From Rhynchopus euleeides (Eukaryota; Euglenozoa; Diplonemea; Diplonemida; Diplonemidae): a stretch of 64,000 bases of DNA. Positions 1 to 9,769 of the stretch are shown here, piece after piece; position 1 is the first letter of the stretch, and the number at the start of each line of letters is the position of its first letter. Under the pieces are notes generated by a model. That model saw only the letters and a list, made by a program, of their open reading frames with translations. It ran no database searches and had not been told where the DNA came from. The position numbers and the translations under genes were made by a program. Where the stretch lies: assembly GCA_963210315.1 (NCBI GenBank), contig OY723284.1:992001-1056000 (forward strand), read 5' to 3'.

Positions 1-321
1 TTGTGAGACAATTTGTGTGTTTTGAGTGTAAGTTGCACCGAGCAAACCCCGTTGCTACCTCCACTGACACACACCACACCACCGAACCCCATAATTTCAT
101 GAAATTGTGTGCTTGGAATGCAGCCGTGACCTTCCCGAAGGGCTGACCGCCACTGTCTGCCCGTGACAACTAAAAAATATAAGACAGCCACTCCAAAAGT
201 GGCCTGGCGTGCACCCACATTATGCGTTGTAAACCAGAAGGGCCGGTGTCATAGGCCTTGCCCCTGGGAAAGAATGTTCCAGGCTCACCCCCCCAGTGGC
301 TGGCTTAACGCCGGGGTACTG
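1..321. other. Left flank, no gene seen
   Basis: No coding region is recognised. The stretch GTTGCTACCTCC at about 50-61, followed by CA-rich sequence, recurs at about 47344-47355, so this is probably the end of a dispersed CA-rich repeat. The flank ends in TG at 320-321, directly before the CACG terminus of the first transposon. Confidence 0.4.
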
Positions 322-344
322 CACGACGCGCTGTCGGGGTCTTC

Positions 345-590
345 GACTGTCGATTCGACAGCAAAATCGACTGTCGACTGTCGACAGGTCGACTGTCGAT
401 TCGACTGTCGACCCGTCGACAGTCGACAGTCGATTTTGCTGTCGATCGACAGTCGATTCGACCTGTCGACTGTCGACCTGTCGACAGTCGACAGCTGTCG
501 ACAGCTTACTGTCGACAGGTCGACAGTCGATTTCGACAACTATACCTGTCGACAGCTTCGACAGGTCGGGTACTGGTTCACTGACCGGTA
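345..590. repeat. Left subterminal GTCGAC array
   Basis: Overlapping copies of CGACTGTCGA and GTCGACAGTCGA in direct and inverted orientation, irregularly spaced, with many GTCGAC palindromes. The pattern recurs at 2472-2875 at the other end of the same element. Such arrays are expected to be binding sites for an element-encoded protein; that role is inferred from CACTA elements. Confidence 0.8.
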
Positions 591-657
591 GACAGCCTGA
601 GTGACCTGACCCGGTCACTCAGACACTGAGTCATCTCAGACCCGTGGGTTTCTTTAC

Positions 658-945
658 CAGATTCAGATTCAGATCTGCTGATCCAGAACCGCACCCTCTC
701 CTTCCACACCAATTGTATCAGCTGCTCATGGGTCCGAGTGACGACGATAGCAATGACGATGGCTCCATAGCAAAGATGGCTACCACTGTCAAAGCTCATC
801 TGGAACAGAAACTGTCCCAGATGGAAGTCTCCTGTATAAATACAGGGTTCGGGTTTCCCACGAGTGTAACGCAGATACGTGCAGGTGTGTCAAGAGAGTG
901 TGCAGCTCACAGCAGTTCCTCATCCTTGGTTCTGAACCCCACAGT
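658..945 (+). repeat. Internal ~290-bp direct repeat, copy 1
   Basis: Starts at CCAGATTCAGATTCAG and contains GCTCATGGG, CATAGCAAAGATGGCTACCA and GCAGCTCACAGCAG blocks that recur in the same order at 1684-1965. It includes a TATAAATA at about 836. No convincing protein is encoded, and it may be a duplicated non-coding core. Confidence 0.6.
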
Positions 946-1683
946 TCTTCGAATCACAGGGACAAGATCCAAACGATCAGGCTTTCCCGGACGCGCGGGG
1001 TTCAACTGGTGAAGACCGTTGTTGAGAGACCGTAGCGGAGGTCGACGGAGGCTTATCGCATGCTACGGCAGGGATGAGGACTCAGCCGCCACCCCGGTGG
1101 TTTGCAGGTTGAACAGGTTGTGTGGTTCCACTGTTCAACGTAGGTCGGCCTGTCTGATAAGACTCAGCCACCCTGCGGGTCAATTTATTCCAAAAAAAGA
1201 CGCCTTTATGACCAAAAGGCAAAATTTCCTCCCGTCAGGCTCCCGTACCACAGAGGCCCGTTGCGGGTTGCCTCTGTGTATGTGTACGTTTTGCGATGAC
1301 GGGGTGTGGAACCTGGCGTAGACCGAGCTACAACCAGGCGCCGTGGGTCAATTTTTTTTAGAAAAGGCCTTGACCAAAGGCATCCCCCTAACACTTAATT
1401 GCTCTGCTTCAACCTGAACCGACCCTCTAGGCAGCGTGAGGTGGCTACGTCGAGCCACTTCGTGGACAGCTGCAGTTCCCTTCCCTTGTGTTCCTCTGTC
1501 AGGGGAACAACACAATAGCAGCACTTACGTATTGTTTCATTTCAGTCAGCCAAGGAAAGTCGAGGAGTTCGAGCCGTTGAACAGTAACCAGAGGATGACA
1601 AGCAGGTTGAATATGAAGCAGTGATCTCCTGTGTACCCTTGGACCCACATTGAACTCGAACTGAAGCCCTCAGTCGTCCTTGA

Positions 1684-1965
1684 CCAGATTCAGACCCGCT
1701 TTTCCAGAACCGCACCCCCTCCCTCCACTCCAAGTGTATCCGCTGCTCATGGGCCCACGTGACCACAAAGACTTAATCGTGACTCCATAGCAAAGATGGC
1801 TACCACGCTCAAGACCATCTGTGAACAGACGGCGGTCTCCTGTTTCCAGGGGTATGGAATTACCACGAGTGTAATGCAGATACGGTAGGTGTGTCAAGAA
1901 GGTTTGCAGCTCACAGCAGGTCGTCATCTTCGTTCTGAACCTTGGTTCTGAAGTCGACAGCTCAA
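1684..1965 (+). repeat. Internal ~290-bp direct repeat, copy 2
   Basis: Diverged copy of 658-945, sharing CCAGATTCAGA, CAGAACCGCACCC, CATAGCAAAGATGGCTACCA and GCAGCTCACAGCAG in order. Many substitutions and small indels separate the copies, so the duplication is old compared with the element's well-preserved ends. Confidence 0.6.
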
Positions 1966-2471
1966 GTCGGAGGCACACAAAGGATGGGTTCCGCAACTGT
2001 CCAACTATCTACAGACTCACAGCCCAGAAGGTGCAGTCCAGGTTCCACAGAGCAAATTAAATGTTAGCATTTCTGCACAACTACCGTATCGCAAATCGCA
2101 GCGGCGGTAGAAGTGACTGACTCTAAAACGGCGAGGTATCAGTCTTGACGCTGTAAAATTCCATTCGGAAATACCAAACACATCCACAGAAAGTGGAAGG
2201 AATGGGCGCCAAGATGATGCGAACGATTTTTGGGGGGAGGAGGGGGGGGACTGCCCTGTATCGTGATACCCGTGAGGGCAAAAAAATACAGGGCAGGGAG
2301 GCACAGGCGCAGACACAACAGGGGCAACACATAGGCAGGCAACACTGGATGCAGGGCCAGAAGAAAAATGTTCTCTCGGCTGGGGAGGGAGGGGGGGAGA
2401 ATTGCTGACGAAATCGGAACGGCTCCAGAGTCACGACCCGACGATTCCAAGAGAGTGACGAGTCAAAAAAG

Positions 2472-2875
2472 TTGACGACAGTCTATTTCGACAGGAATAC
2501 CTGTCGAAAATCGACAGAAATACCTGTCGAAATCGACAGGTATTCCTGTCGAAATCGACTGTCAATTTTCGACAGTCGAAAATCGACAGTCGATTTCGAC
2601 AGGAATACCTGTCGAAATCGACTGTCGATTTCGACAGAAATACCTGTCGAAACCGACTGTCGAAATCGACTGTCGATTTCGACAGGTATACCTGCGAATT
2701 CGACAGTCGATTTCGACAGTCGAAAATCGACCTGTCGAAACCTCTGTCGAACGACCGGTCGTCGACAGGTCGTTCGACAGGTATTTCGACAGGTAACCTG
2801 TCGATTTTCGACTGTCGAACGACCGGTCGAAACGCATGTCGTCTGTCGATTTCGACTGGTCGACATTGTTCCTGA
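2472..2875. repeat. Right subterminal GTCGA/TTTCGACAG array
   Basis: About 400 bp of TCGACAGGTATTCCTGTCGA-like palindromic units and CGAAATCGACTGTCGA, mirroring the left array at 345-590. The right array is AT-richer (TTTCGACAGG spacers) than the left, so the two ends have diverged in spacer but not in the core GTCGA motif. Confidence 0.8.
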
Positions 2876-2924
2876 CAGCGCGTCGTGTGTAAGCAGGGGG
2901 GCTGGCCGCACGGCGCTGAAGTAA

Positions 2925-3085
2925 CCACTGTTACAAGTGGTTTTACAAGTGGTTTACATGTAAAATTTTTTACATGTAAATTTACAAGTGGCACTTGTAA
3001 AATTACATGTGCCACTTGTAAATTTTACAAGTGGTACATGTAAAATTACATGTAAATGACATGTGCCACTTGTCATTTACGAGCT
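2925..3085. repeat. Left subterminal ACAAGTGG/TACATGTAA array
   Basis: Direct and inverted copies of ACAAGTGG (and CCACTTGT) alternate with the palindrome-like TTTACATGTAAA. The right-end counterpart is at 5995-6115. The motif shares nothing with the GTCGAC array of the neighbouring element. Confidence 0.8.
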
Positions 3086-3203
3086 TTCCTTAACACTGGC
3101 GAGCTGTGTTGTTCCATTTGTTTATCCCCCGCGACCCCAGACCAGCACATGCCCTGCTGCACACACACACCCTCACTTACAAAAGGACCTTTGCACCTCC
3201 AAC

Positions 3204-3782
3204 ATGAGCAAGAGAACGGCAACCACAACACCGACGCGCAACAGCAAGCGGACGAAGAGCGGAGATCTGGGGAAGGAGGATGAGCGGCATGAAAGCCAGC
3301 TGCAGCAGCTTGTGGAGGACTTTGTGGCCCTGTACACTACCAGGAAGACGGGGGAGGTGTTTAAACACTCGGTGTTGAAGGAGATGCTGCAGAAGGTGCT
3401 GGTGACCACCATCCCCCCCAAGAGTGGAGTGATAACAAAGGTGCTGAAACACAAATACGATGCACTGGCTTCCTACAAGTCGCTGAAGGATGTTTCCGGC
3501 GACCTGTACACGGTTCGGATCGAAGGAAACCGTGAGATGGCCATCCACGGCATCGCGCTGAAGCCCTTCCCCACGCCAACGCAGAAGAAGTCGGAGGGTT
3601 TCGCGCGCCTCAAGCTGGTGGTGGAGGACCTGGACAGCATGGATATGGTCAAGATGTACAAGGCATCGGCACAAGCCTCCACATCCGAGACGCGTCCGAA
3701 GAATAAGGCAGTGGCGGCGGTGGCGGGCGATGCAGCACATCGTTGTGGGCGTGCACGACCAGGAGACCGGGCGCTACTATAG
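3204..3782 (+). CDS. Lysine-rich N-terminal ORF of transposon 2
   Basis: The ATG at 3204 opens a 192-codon frame. The first ~28 residues are basic (MSKRTATTTPTRNSKRTKSG). A predicted helical region follows with QQLVEDFVALYTTRKTGEVF and KEMLQKVLVTTIPPKSG. A small ORF with the same position and layout (basic tail, then a short helical domain) sits at 24402-24782 in the related transposon. The last ~20 codons are arginine-rich and probably out of frame, because the overlapping frame from 3730 (VVGVHDQETGRYYSVIVENG, then YTFYRDRP) reads better as protein up to a CAG/GTGAAT donor-like site near 3889. The ORF may therefore be an exon of the transposase or a separate DNA-binding protein for the subterminal array. 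No family is recognised. Confidence 0.55.
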   Translation: MSKRTATTTPTRNSKRTKSGDLGKEDERHESQLQQLVEDFVALYTTRKTGEVFKHSVLKEMLQKVLVTTIPPKSGVITKVLKHKYDALASYKSLKDVSGDLYTVRIEGNREMAIHGIALKPFPTPTQKKSEGFARLKLVVEDLDSMDMVKMYKASAQASTSETRPKNKAVAAVAGDAAHRCGRARPGDRALL

Positions 3783-4256
3783 CGTCATCGTCGAGAATGG
3801 CTTCGCCAAGCTGGTGACGGCGACGCTGGAAGGGGTGCAGGTCGACTACACCTTCTACAGGGACCGTCCTTCGGACCAGTGTGAGCCAGGTGAATACAGC
3901 GGCTCGCTCGTTGTGCCGCCTCCGCATTTTGTGGATTCAAGCAGAAATCGGTGAAATCATTCGACAACACAGGGCAGAGTTGGGCATGTCTCTGCGCGAC
4001 TGTGAACGGCTGGGCTCACTCGTTCGCAGAGAGACAGGGATCTCGATGGGGCTTTCATACCCCCTCCTCGTAAAGCATGAAGCTCCCCTCCGGCTGATGA
4101 CGCCCTCTCTGCTAGGGAACATGCGGGGGCCTCGAGTTTCTGCTGAGGGCTTTCCCCATCCGCTCGGGTCGCCCCCCACCAACAGTCATGGTCACGGGTG
4201 ATGGCTACACACCCGGTAGCCTTTAAGGAAAGAGCAGGCAGCGACTGGCAATCGCA

Positions 4257-5165
4257 TTGACGGACGGGATCACCGCGTCCCGCTTTCTGACAGTGTGTGA
4301 CCGCCACAAGCCCCTGTTCTACGAATGGTGGATGCTCCATGCCTTGGGGCAGATTGTGGCAGTTCAGAAGGGGATCTTCACGAAGGGGCCTTGCTCCTTT
4401 TCCATCACCCAGTTCCGGCTTGGGGGTGACCACTTAGAGTTGTGGTCACTCTTCAAAGGTGTAGGTGGGACAGGGCATCGTTCTGCCTTCTGCCTTACAG
4501 GAATCGACGAGCGTTTGGAGTACCTGCATGACTGCCACCGCTGTAGTATCCAAGAGATGGATGCCGCAGGATTCACTTGTAGCATCGCTTCAAAATTCTC
4601 GAATCCTGTCTACACCGTGACGCCCCCCCCTTCACGACACGAAAGGTGTCATGCGCCTCATTCTACGTACGCTGCCGGGATCAAAAGTGGTGGAGGAAAC
4701 CATCCTTGGAAAAGTGGGCAAAAATTTCACTGGGAAGCACGCAAGAGAGATACTCGCTGCTTTGAAGGCCATCACCGTGGGGAATCAGCGGACATTGTGC
4801 TGCGCAATGCAATCACTGATCTCTTCCGCTACCAAGACATACCAGTGCGATACTTCTCAACAGGTTCCTGCCGCAAAGAGTTTCTATTCGCTGTGATCAG
4901 CTATCATGTGCTGATTTTCTTGTTGGAGTGGGCAAATCCCGGGATCACTCGCTCGGCATATGCTCATTCTCTCGAACACTGGTTTGATGAGCAGGATGCG
5001 CACAGGGTCACCGTCTCCGACGAGCTCTTCGAACAGAGCAACGGTGAGCGCAAGAGGTGGACACGTGGGGGATCCCCGCAGACGATGGAGCGTGATCTGC
5101 AGATCTATGAACTGAAACAGAAACACTTGACGGATAAAATACCGTGCGCAAAGTGCCTCCACTGA
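4257..5165 (+). pseudogene. Transposase-like core of transposon 2, frame-broken
   Basis: Three blocks are visible. First, FRLGGDHLELW followed by GTGHRSAFC at about 4416-4491. Second, TPPLHDTKG followed by MRLILRT at about 4621-4665, which sits in another frame after a C homopolymer (4624-4631). Third, back in the first frame from about 4790, DIPVRYFSTGS, then ISYHVLIFLLEWA, TRSAYAHSLEHW and MERDLQIYELKQK. The same blocks occur in order at 25048-25308 and 26913-27779. Further coding homology continues in the overlapping frame after 5144. At least two frame changes are therefore needed, from indels or unrecognised introns. The GD...GH..C and PLHD arrangement recalls CACTA-like transposases of fungi and animals, but I cannot assign a family. 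Confidence 0.6.
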
Positions 5166-5824
5166 CTCCTACCATCGGCGAGCGGCCCCAAATATTATCT
5201 TACGATTCCATGCGCCTGTGCAGGTGTGTGATCACTCACAATGATACGTGGCTCAAGGCTGCTCGTCAATTGGTGGTCCGCTTGGACAAACTTGGCCTCG
5301 GGTCACATGTGCGCCGCAGAGATGGTCACGGACAAACATTTCAGGCAGAACCCGGCAACAACGGCGATGTTTTCCTGGTTTGCATCTGTGACGAAGAACC
5401 CTGGGAGGTGACGGAGGTGACGCCCCCTGCACAAGGAACCACCGACGGGGAGGAGGCTGGTGATGGCGGCAACCTTGCGAGTGACGGCAATAGCGGCGAG
5501 GCTGGTGATGATGATGATGATGATGGCGACGAGACATCCGCCACAGAAGCGTATAGCTGCGTTGTTTGCCCTGACAAGAGCTTCGCGCGGGTTTACGGGC
5601 TCTACGCCCACTACGACGGACAGCACCGGCCGAGGGCGCAGTGTGAATGTCGAGTGTCTTGCCCCTTGTGTGAGAAAACGGTGTTCAGAAGTGGACTTAG
5701 CCAACACGCCCTCTACGTCCACCAGGATGAGCTGGACATCACGACCTGCCCTGTGTGTCTGCAGGAGTTTGCTTCACAAGAACTGAGGGATATGCACATG
5801 TCGGACGAACACCCTGCAGTCTGA
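5144..5824 (+). CDS. C-terminal transposase segment with three C2H2 zinc fingers
   Basis: The frame begins inside the end of the preceding ORF. Its first part (LSYDSMRLCRCVITHND, then GDVFLVCICDE) aligns with the end of the related protein at 26913-27779 (LGYREVILCPCLHTRHA, then PYFLFRFPE). An acidic linker with a run of aspartates follows (about 5450-5540). Three C2H2 fingers come next: CVVC with HYDGQH (about 5555-5625), CPLC with HALYVH (about 5660-5725) and CPVC with HMSDEH (about 5747-5815). The related element lacks the fingers and ends soon after the acidic linker. The fingers may recognise the ACAAGTGG array; that is inference. The frame is probably fused to the upstream core in an intact copy. 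Confidence 0.65.
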   Translation: MRKVPPLTPTIGERPQILSYDSMRLCRCVITHNDTWLKAARQLVVRLDKLGLGSHVRRRDGHGQTFQAEPGNNGDVFLVCICDEEPWEVTEVTPPAQGTTDGEEAGDGGNLASDGNSGEAGDDDDDDGDETSATEAYSCVVCPDKSFARVYGLYAHYDGQHRPRAQCECRVSCPLCEKTVFRSGLSQHALYVHQDELDITTCPVCLQEFASQELRDMHMSDEHPAV

Positions 5825-5994
5825 AAAAATGAGACTCGTCGTCGGCACAAAATACAATCAGTCCACTCGATCCGATCTCGACAGCTGTTGCATTGCACTC
5901 CCACCGTTTGCTGGTCATTTCTCCCCCTCCTTGCCACCCCGCTTGCCAAAAAACCCCCCATCACAGTGTAGAGTATGAAGGAAACCGCGGAGAT

Positions 5995-6115
5995 GACAAG
6001 TGGCACATGTCATTTACATGTAAAATTACAAGTACCACTTGTAAAAGTTACAAGTGGCACTTGTAACCATTTTTCACTTGTAATTTTACATGTAAAACCA
6101 CTTGTAATGTAATTT
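5995..6115. repeat. Right subterminal ACAAGTGG/TACATGTAA array
   Basis: Inverted counterpart of 2925-3085, made of CACTTGTAA, ACAAGTGGCACTTGTAA and TTTACATGTAAAA. It ends at the 16-bp terminal inverted repeat. Confidence 0.8.
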
Positions 6116-6129
6116 ACTTCAGCGCCGTG

Positions 6130-6367
6130 CGGGGGGGGGGGGGGGGGGGAGGGCTCCCCGCGGGCTGAGGTCAGGCTGGCGACCCAGGTTTTCAGGGTGA
6201 CACCAGGATTTCCTCGAAATTTTGGGTGACCCCCACCTGGTCGGGGGGGGGGGGGTCCCTCACAAAGTGGGGGACAGGGGGGGGGGGGGGGGGGGTACAC
6301 TGGCTACCTCCCGCACCTGTAGGAAAGGACCCCCCCCCCCTCGTACCTGTACAGGGGGAGGGGGGGG
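6130..6367. other. Poly-G rich spacer
   Basis: Several G runs of 10-20 bases (about 6131-6149, 6243-6252, 6280-6293) and a C run near 6331-6340. No gene is seen. Element ends on both sides abut these runs, so their exact boundaries are uncertain. Confidence 0.6.
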
Positions 6368-6740
6368 GTAGGGGGGGTCAAATGCCCCCCTTTTACGTGG
6401 ATAAACACGATTTTTCAAAAAACCGGCGCAGAGGCCCCAAAGCCCCCGTAAACCCTCCAAACCCCCCCAGATCGGTCCGGAAACCCATCGAACCCCACTT
6501 TTCCACCATTCCGGGCACCTCAGGTGCCCGAATTGGGGTGCCTAAATTTTGTGCCACCGTTTGGTACTGTACAGTGCCACTGTGTGGGAGGTTGGAAAAG
6601 AAAATGCCCTAACACACCACATCTGAGGGTTGCAATGCATGTTGCTTGCCAACCACGTCATCCGGTGGGTGTCAGGCGCTATGTAGGTGGCATTAGCCAG
6701 GTCTTCGATGTGTTCTGGCTTGTATATGTACCTCCCTGCC
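6368..6740 (+). repeat. Left arm of the inverted repeat
   Basis: Pairs with 8725-9080. It contains the palindrome CATTCCGGGCACCTCAGGTG and about 60 codons of a minus-strand open frame that ends in it. Confidence 0.75.
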
Positions 6741-6991
6741 ACCATGCACCGGGAGGCTGCCTGTAGGTACGGAACAAGTCCAGATGGTCGTGTGATTCCT
6801 GTGCAGCAGTGCTCCACAACCGGGATGTGTTGACAACGACTGTTGCAACACGTGCTGTACATTCCGGGAACACACGAAGTGCGCTGTCGTGGTACCCAGT
6901 GTGCCAGAATTGGTAGTTGCTGCGGTCTACTTTGCCTGGCCCAAGAGCACTGGTACTGAACAGTGCAATATGCGTGGCGAGGTGAATGCAA
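6542..6991 (-). CDS. Unrecognised open frame ending in an inverted repeat
   Basis: An open minus-strand frame of about 149 codons with no ATG at its start. Its last ~62 codons (IYKPEHIEDLANATYIAPDT, then ASNMHCNPQMWC) are duplicated at 8728-8916 by the inverted repeat, with only three or four amino acid differences. The amino acid mix looks protein-like (no low complexity), so it may be the 3' end of an element gene. It has no recognised domain, and both strands are open here, so the call is weak. Confidence 0.3.
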   Translation of the reverse strand: MHSPRHAYCTVQYQCSWARQSRPQQLPILAHWVPRQRTSCVPGMYSTCCNSRCQHIPVVEHCCTGITRPSGLVPYLQAASRCMVAGRYIYKPEHIEDLANATYIAPDTHRMTWLASNMHCNPQMWCVRAFSFPTSHTVALYSTKRWHKI

Positions 6992-7269
6992 CGGAAGCGC
7001 GCAAAGTCAATACAGCTCTCGGATGGCGGGTGGTGGTGTCACATGTTCCAAAAGCCATTACGGGATATCATGGGGGTGCCTGCGCATCCTGTCGTACTGT
7101 GGCTGCTTGGTAGGGCTAGCACTTCGGAACCGTGTCATTGGGACCTGTGGTCCGGCATATGGACTCAGCAAACTGTCCACAAACCACCATTGAGGCCAAC
7201 AAGGCCCTCTCGGTGGCCTGACGCAGCCGGGCCTTCCGCGATTTTTTGCGATTTTTTGTCCTGGGCAAG

Positions 7270-7797
7270 ACGTTAAACTACCTGGGAGGGCTTCCCTAGA
7301 CCATGACGGGTGCTTGCACCAGGAGTTTGAAACAGCCACTCATGCCTTGCGATGCTCAAGTGCCTGCTGGACCCCTATGTCCTTCAGGCCCCAAAGCAGG
7401 CAACGATATGGGAGCAACCTAACAGGGGAGGTGAAGAGGGCACGGGTCTTAGCCTGATGACACACTGCAACCTCAAGGTGACTGGCGACACCTCTCCCAC
7501 AGTCTGCGGCGACTCTGCCGTGGCGACAAGGCTTCCTGTCATGGGAGATCGCTGCGTGGATCAACGTGGCACCACCCGTGTGCTCGGCAGGTTGTTTCGG
7601 CACCTGTTTTCTCCGTGTCATGCTTTTCGTGAGCGTGTCAGGGATGTTGGCACACGCTGGGGAGGGTTCACATGATGACATAACATATATCAGAAGCACA
7701 CACCCACGTGGCGCTGTCCTTGGCAGGACTTTGAAAGTGCCGCCTTGATATCCTTGTTGGATAGAACCCTCATATCACACCCTCAATCAGCTGACGA
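7270..7797. repeat. Dispersed ~520-bp repeat, copy 1
   Basis: Reverse complement of 21982-22533 at about 98% identity by eye. It ends in ATCACACCC, the start of the hairpin repeat also found at 18909-18943 and 22534-22568. The plus-strand reading of the other copy gives an 119-codon open frame, but the opposite strand is open too. On the 22-kb copy's minus strand a Cys/His stretch (FETATHALRC) faintly resembles the region after a LINE reverse transcriptase. Confidence 0.6.
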
Positions 7798-8179
7798 CGA
7801 AAATTTGAGAAATTTTGAGAAATTTTTTTTAAGCAAAAATATGTCCAAGGAATTTTGAAGGATACCGAAAGTTGCCCGACCCCCTGAACACCCCACTGGT
7901 GGCAGTTTTGGGTCGAATTGAACAGAAGGACGAATTGCTCGCCAACTCGTTCGATACACGAAAATTTGGGCATTTTCCGTTACTCTGAACACATTCGCAC
8001 ACCATGAGAAAATTTCGAATTTGAGAGGCTGTGCCAAGCTCATCCCCTGTCTGCATCCCGGACCGTGGCCTATCGAACTGCCCGATTTTTCCCACTTTTC
8101 ACCTTGCGTAGCTGGGGAGGGGCGATTAACTGCAATTAATTTCCGGAATTAATTTTTTGAAAAATTAATTCCGGAAATT

Positions 8180-8648
8180 ACTGGGGGGGGGCAAATACAA
8201 GGGTATACTCTTCTATTCACCGTGCCAGCTTACGTAATTCAGGGTTTTCAAAAAATTGTTTTTTAGCTGAAAAGTTGTCTAGTATGCAAATACAAGAGTA
8301 TATACTCTTGTATTTGCATACTAGAAATGTGGCCTCCGGGTGGGCCCTCATGGGGCAGCGGCGCCGAAGAGACAATACGAGCGTCCTCTTGGCCTTTCCC
8401 ACCCCGAGGCGACTCCCACCCGACCGTGACGACTCCAGACAGGAGGCCCACTGGCCTGGGGGAGGTCATTGGAAGTACAAAATACGATGAAAACCCCACA
8501 AAAGTTCTCCAAAAGTCTAGTATGCAAATACAAGAGTATACTCTTGTATTTGCTCGGTGAACTTTTTAAAATCGCGATTTCTGGAGTACTCTTGTATTAG
8601 CATATACCCTTGTATTTGCATATACTCTTGTATTTGCCCCCCCCCAGT
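8180..8648. mobile_element. ACTGGGGG-type short element, deleted copy
   Basis: Ends are ACTGGGGGGGGGCAAATACA and its complement, with AATT on both flanks (palindromic, so perhaps part of the repeat rather than a duplication). Inside are CAAATACAAGAGTATA units, some forming perfect palindromes around GTATATAC. Compared with its longer relative at 36040-36792 (opposite orientation), it lacks about 280 bp, joined at an AAAGTT present once at each edge of the missing part. Confidence 0.7.
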
Positions 8649-8724
8649 AATTAAAATTAATTTTTCAAAAAATTAACTTTTCGGATAGCAAAAATTAAAA
8701 ATTACAAAAATTAATTTTCTGCCA

Positions 8725-9080
8725 TCTATGATATACAAGCCAGAACACATCGAAGACCTGGTTAATGCCACCTACATAGCGCCTGACACCCACCGGATGA
8801 CGTGGTTGGCAAGCAACATGCATTGCAACCCTCAGATGTGGTGTGTTGGGGCATTTTCTTTTCCAACCTCCCACACAGTGGCACTGTACGGTACCAAACG
8901 GTGGCACAAAATTTAGGCACCCCAATTCGGGCACCTGAGGTGCCCGGAATGGTGGAAAAGTGGGGTTCGATGGGTTTCCGGACCGATCTGGGGGGGTTTG
9001 GAGGGTTTACGGGGGCTTTGGGGCCTCTGCGCCGGTTTTTTGAAAAATCGTGTTTGTCACCCCCATTTGACCCCCCCTAC
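8725..9080 (-). repeat. Right arm of the inverted repeat
   Basis: Reverse complement of 6368-6740. It ends CATTTGACCCCCCCTAC, overlapping by three bases the start of the next element (TACTGGGG at 9078). Confidence 0.75.
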
Positions 9081-9720
9081 TGGGGGGGGCTAAATAGAAG
9101 GGGGTGGCCGAATACAAGGGGGTGGCCGAATAGAAGGGGGGGGTCTGGAAATTCGAAATCCAGAAAAATTTAGGCCGAATACAAGGGGGGGGGTCTTGTA
9201 TTCGGCGGTCCGTGAATTTTGGCCAATTTTCAAATTTTCAGCCTGTTTTTCCAGTCATAACAGGCACCCCATGGTCAAAATGACCCCACTGCGGTCCGCA
9301 CGGAATCCAAACATTCAAAGGAACGGGGTTTTGGACACCAGTGTGGGGGTCATCGCAGGTTGCTGACTCCCGGGAATATCCTCCCATTATCAGGAGCCAA
9401 ACCAGACCCACATTTCATGAGTGAAACTTGGCACCTCCACCCACAAAATGACCCCACCACGATCCGCACGGATTCCGAATTGTGCAATGGAAGGCGAAAA
9501 TCGCGATTCCACGAGGTCACCTGGGGCAAAATTCGCCAAAATTGGGAAAATTCACGGACCGCCGAATACAAGACCCCCCCCCTTGTATTCGGCCACCCCC
9601 TTGTATTTGGCCACCCACTGCAAAAATTGCCCAAAATTTTGGATTTTGAAACCCCCCCAAAAAAAGCGTTTATACGCCTATTACAAGGGGGGGGGGTCTT
9701 CTATTTAGCCCCCCCCAGTA
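9078..9720. mobile_element. ACTGGGGG-type short element with GGCCGAATACAAG array
   Basis: Ends are TACTGGGGGGGGCTAAATAG and its complement at 9701-9720. The same first bases are found at 8180 and 36040, but the subterminal units are GGCCGAATACAAGGGGG, present as direct copies near 9107-9190 and inverted near 9564-9620. It has no gene. Its middle contains two units of the AAATGACCCCACNRNGATCC satellite (about 9275 and 9446). Confidence 0.65.
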
Positions 9721-9769
9721 GGGGGGGGGGGGGTACTTTTACCCAATTGGCATTTCCCAGTAAGTGGTG

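Larger units (their letters stand above)
322..2887. mobile_element. CACG-type DNA transposon 1, apparently non-autonomous
   Basis: The left end reads CACGACGCGCTGTCGGG and the right end, read inward, CACGACGCGCTGTCAGG. Both flanks carry TG (320-321 and 2888-2889), a 2-bp target duplication. Next to each end lies a dense array of GTCGAC/GTCGA motifs in both orientations. No transposase-like frame is visible between the arrays, so this copy probably depends on proteins from elsewhere. The interior holds two diverged ~290-bp direct repeats. The termini and layout match the elements at 2909-6129, 24129-28116 and 60502-60856, which supports a common class. Confidence 0.75.
2909..6129 (+). mobile_element. 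CACG-type DNA transposon 2, protein-coding
   Basis: The left end is CACGGCGCTGAAGTAA. The right end is its reverse complement at 6114-6129. Both flanks carry CG (2907-2908 and 6130-6131). It starts 21 bp after the end of transposon 1. Subterminal arrays of ACAAGTGG, TACATGTAA and their inversions lie at both ends. Between them are a lysine-rich ORF, a transposase-like gene and a C2H2 zinc-finger ORF, all on the plus strand. Frame breaks in the transposase show that this copy is probably inactive. The homologous element at 24129-28116 carries the same gene set in the same order. Confidence 0.8.
6368..9080. mobile_element. Element with ~360-bp terminal inverted repeats
   Basis: 6368-6740 and 8725-9080 are near-identical in opposite orientation, both starting GTAGGGGGGGTCAAATG read inward. 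Both flanks are G runs, so a target duplication cannot be read. The interior holds a minus-strand frame running out of the left inverted repeat, a ~520-bp repeat also found at 22016-22533 in reverse, and a nested short element (8180-8648). Few substitutions separate the arms, so the element or the duplication is recent. Confidence 0.6.

Noticed and set aside
345-2875. CRISPR-like array from the repeated GTCGACAG motifs
   Set aside because: Repeats are short, overlap in both orientations and lack unique spacers of constant length. The DNA is eukaryotic and the arrays sit at transposon ends.
8180-8652. AATT as a 4-bp target duplication of the ACTGGGGG element
   Set aside because: AATT is palindromic and may be part of the inverted repeat. 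The longer copy at 36040 has no matching flanks.
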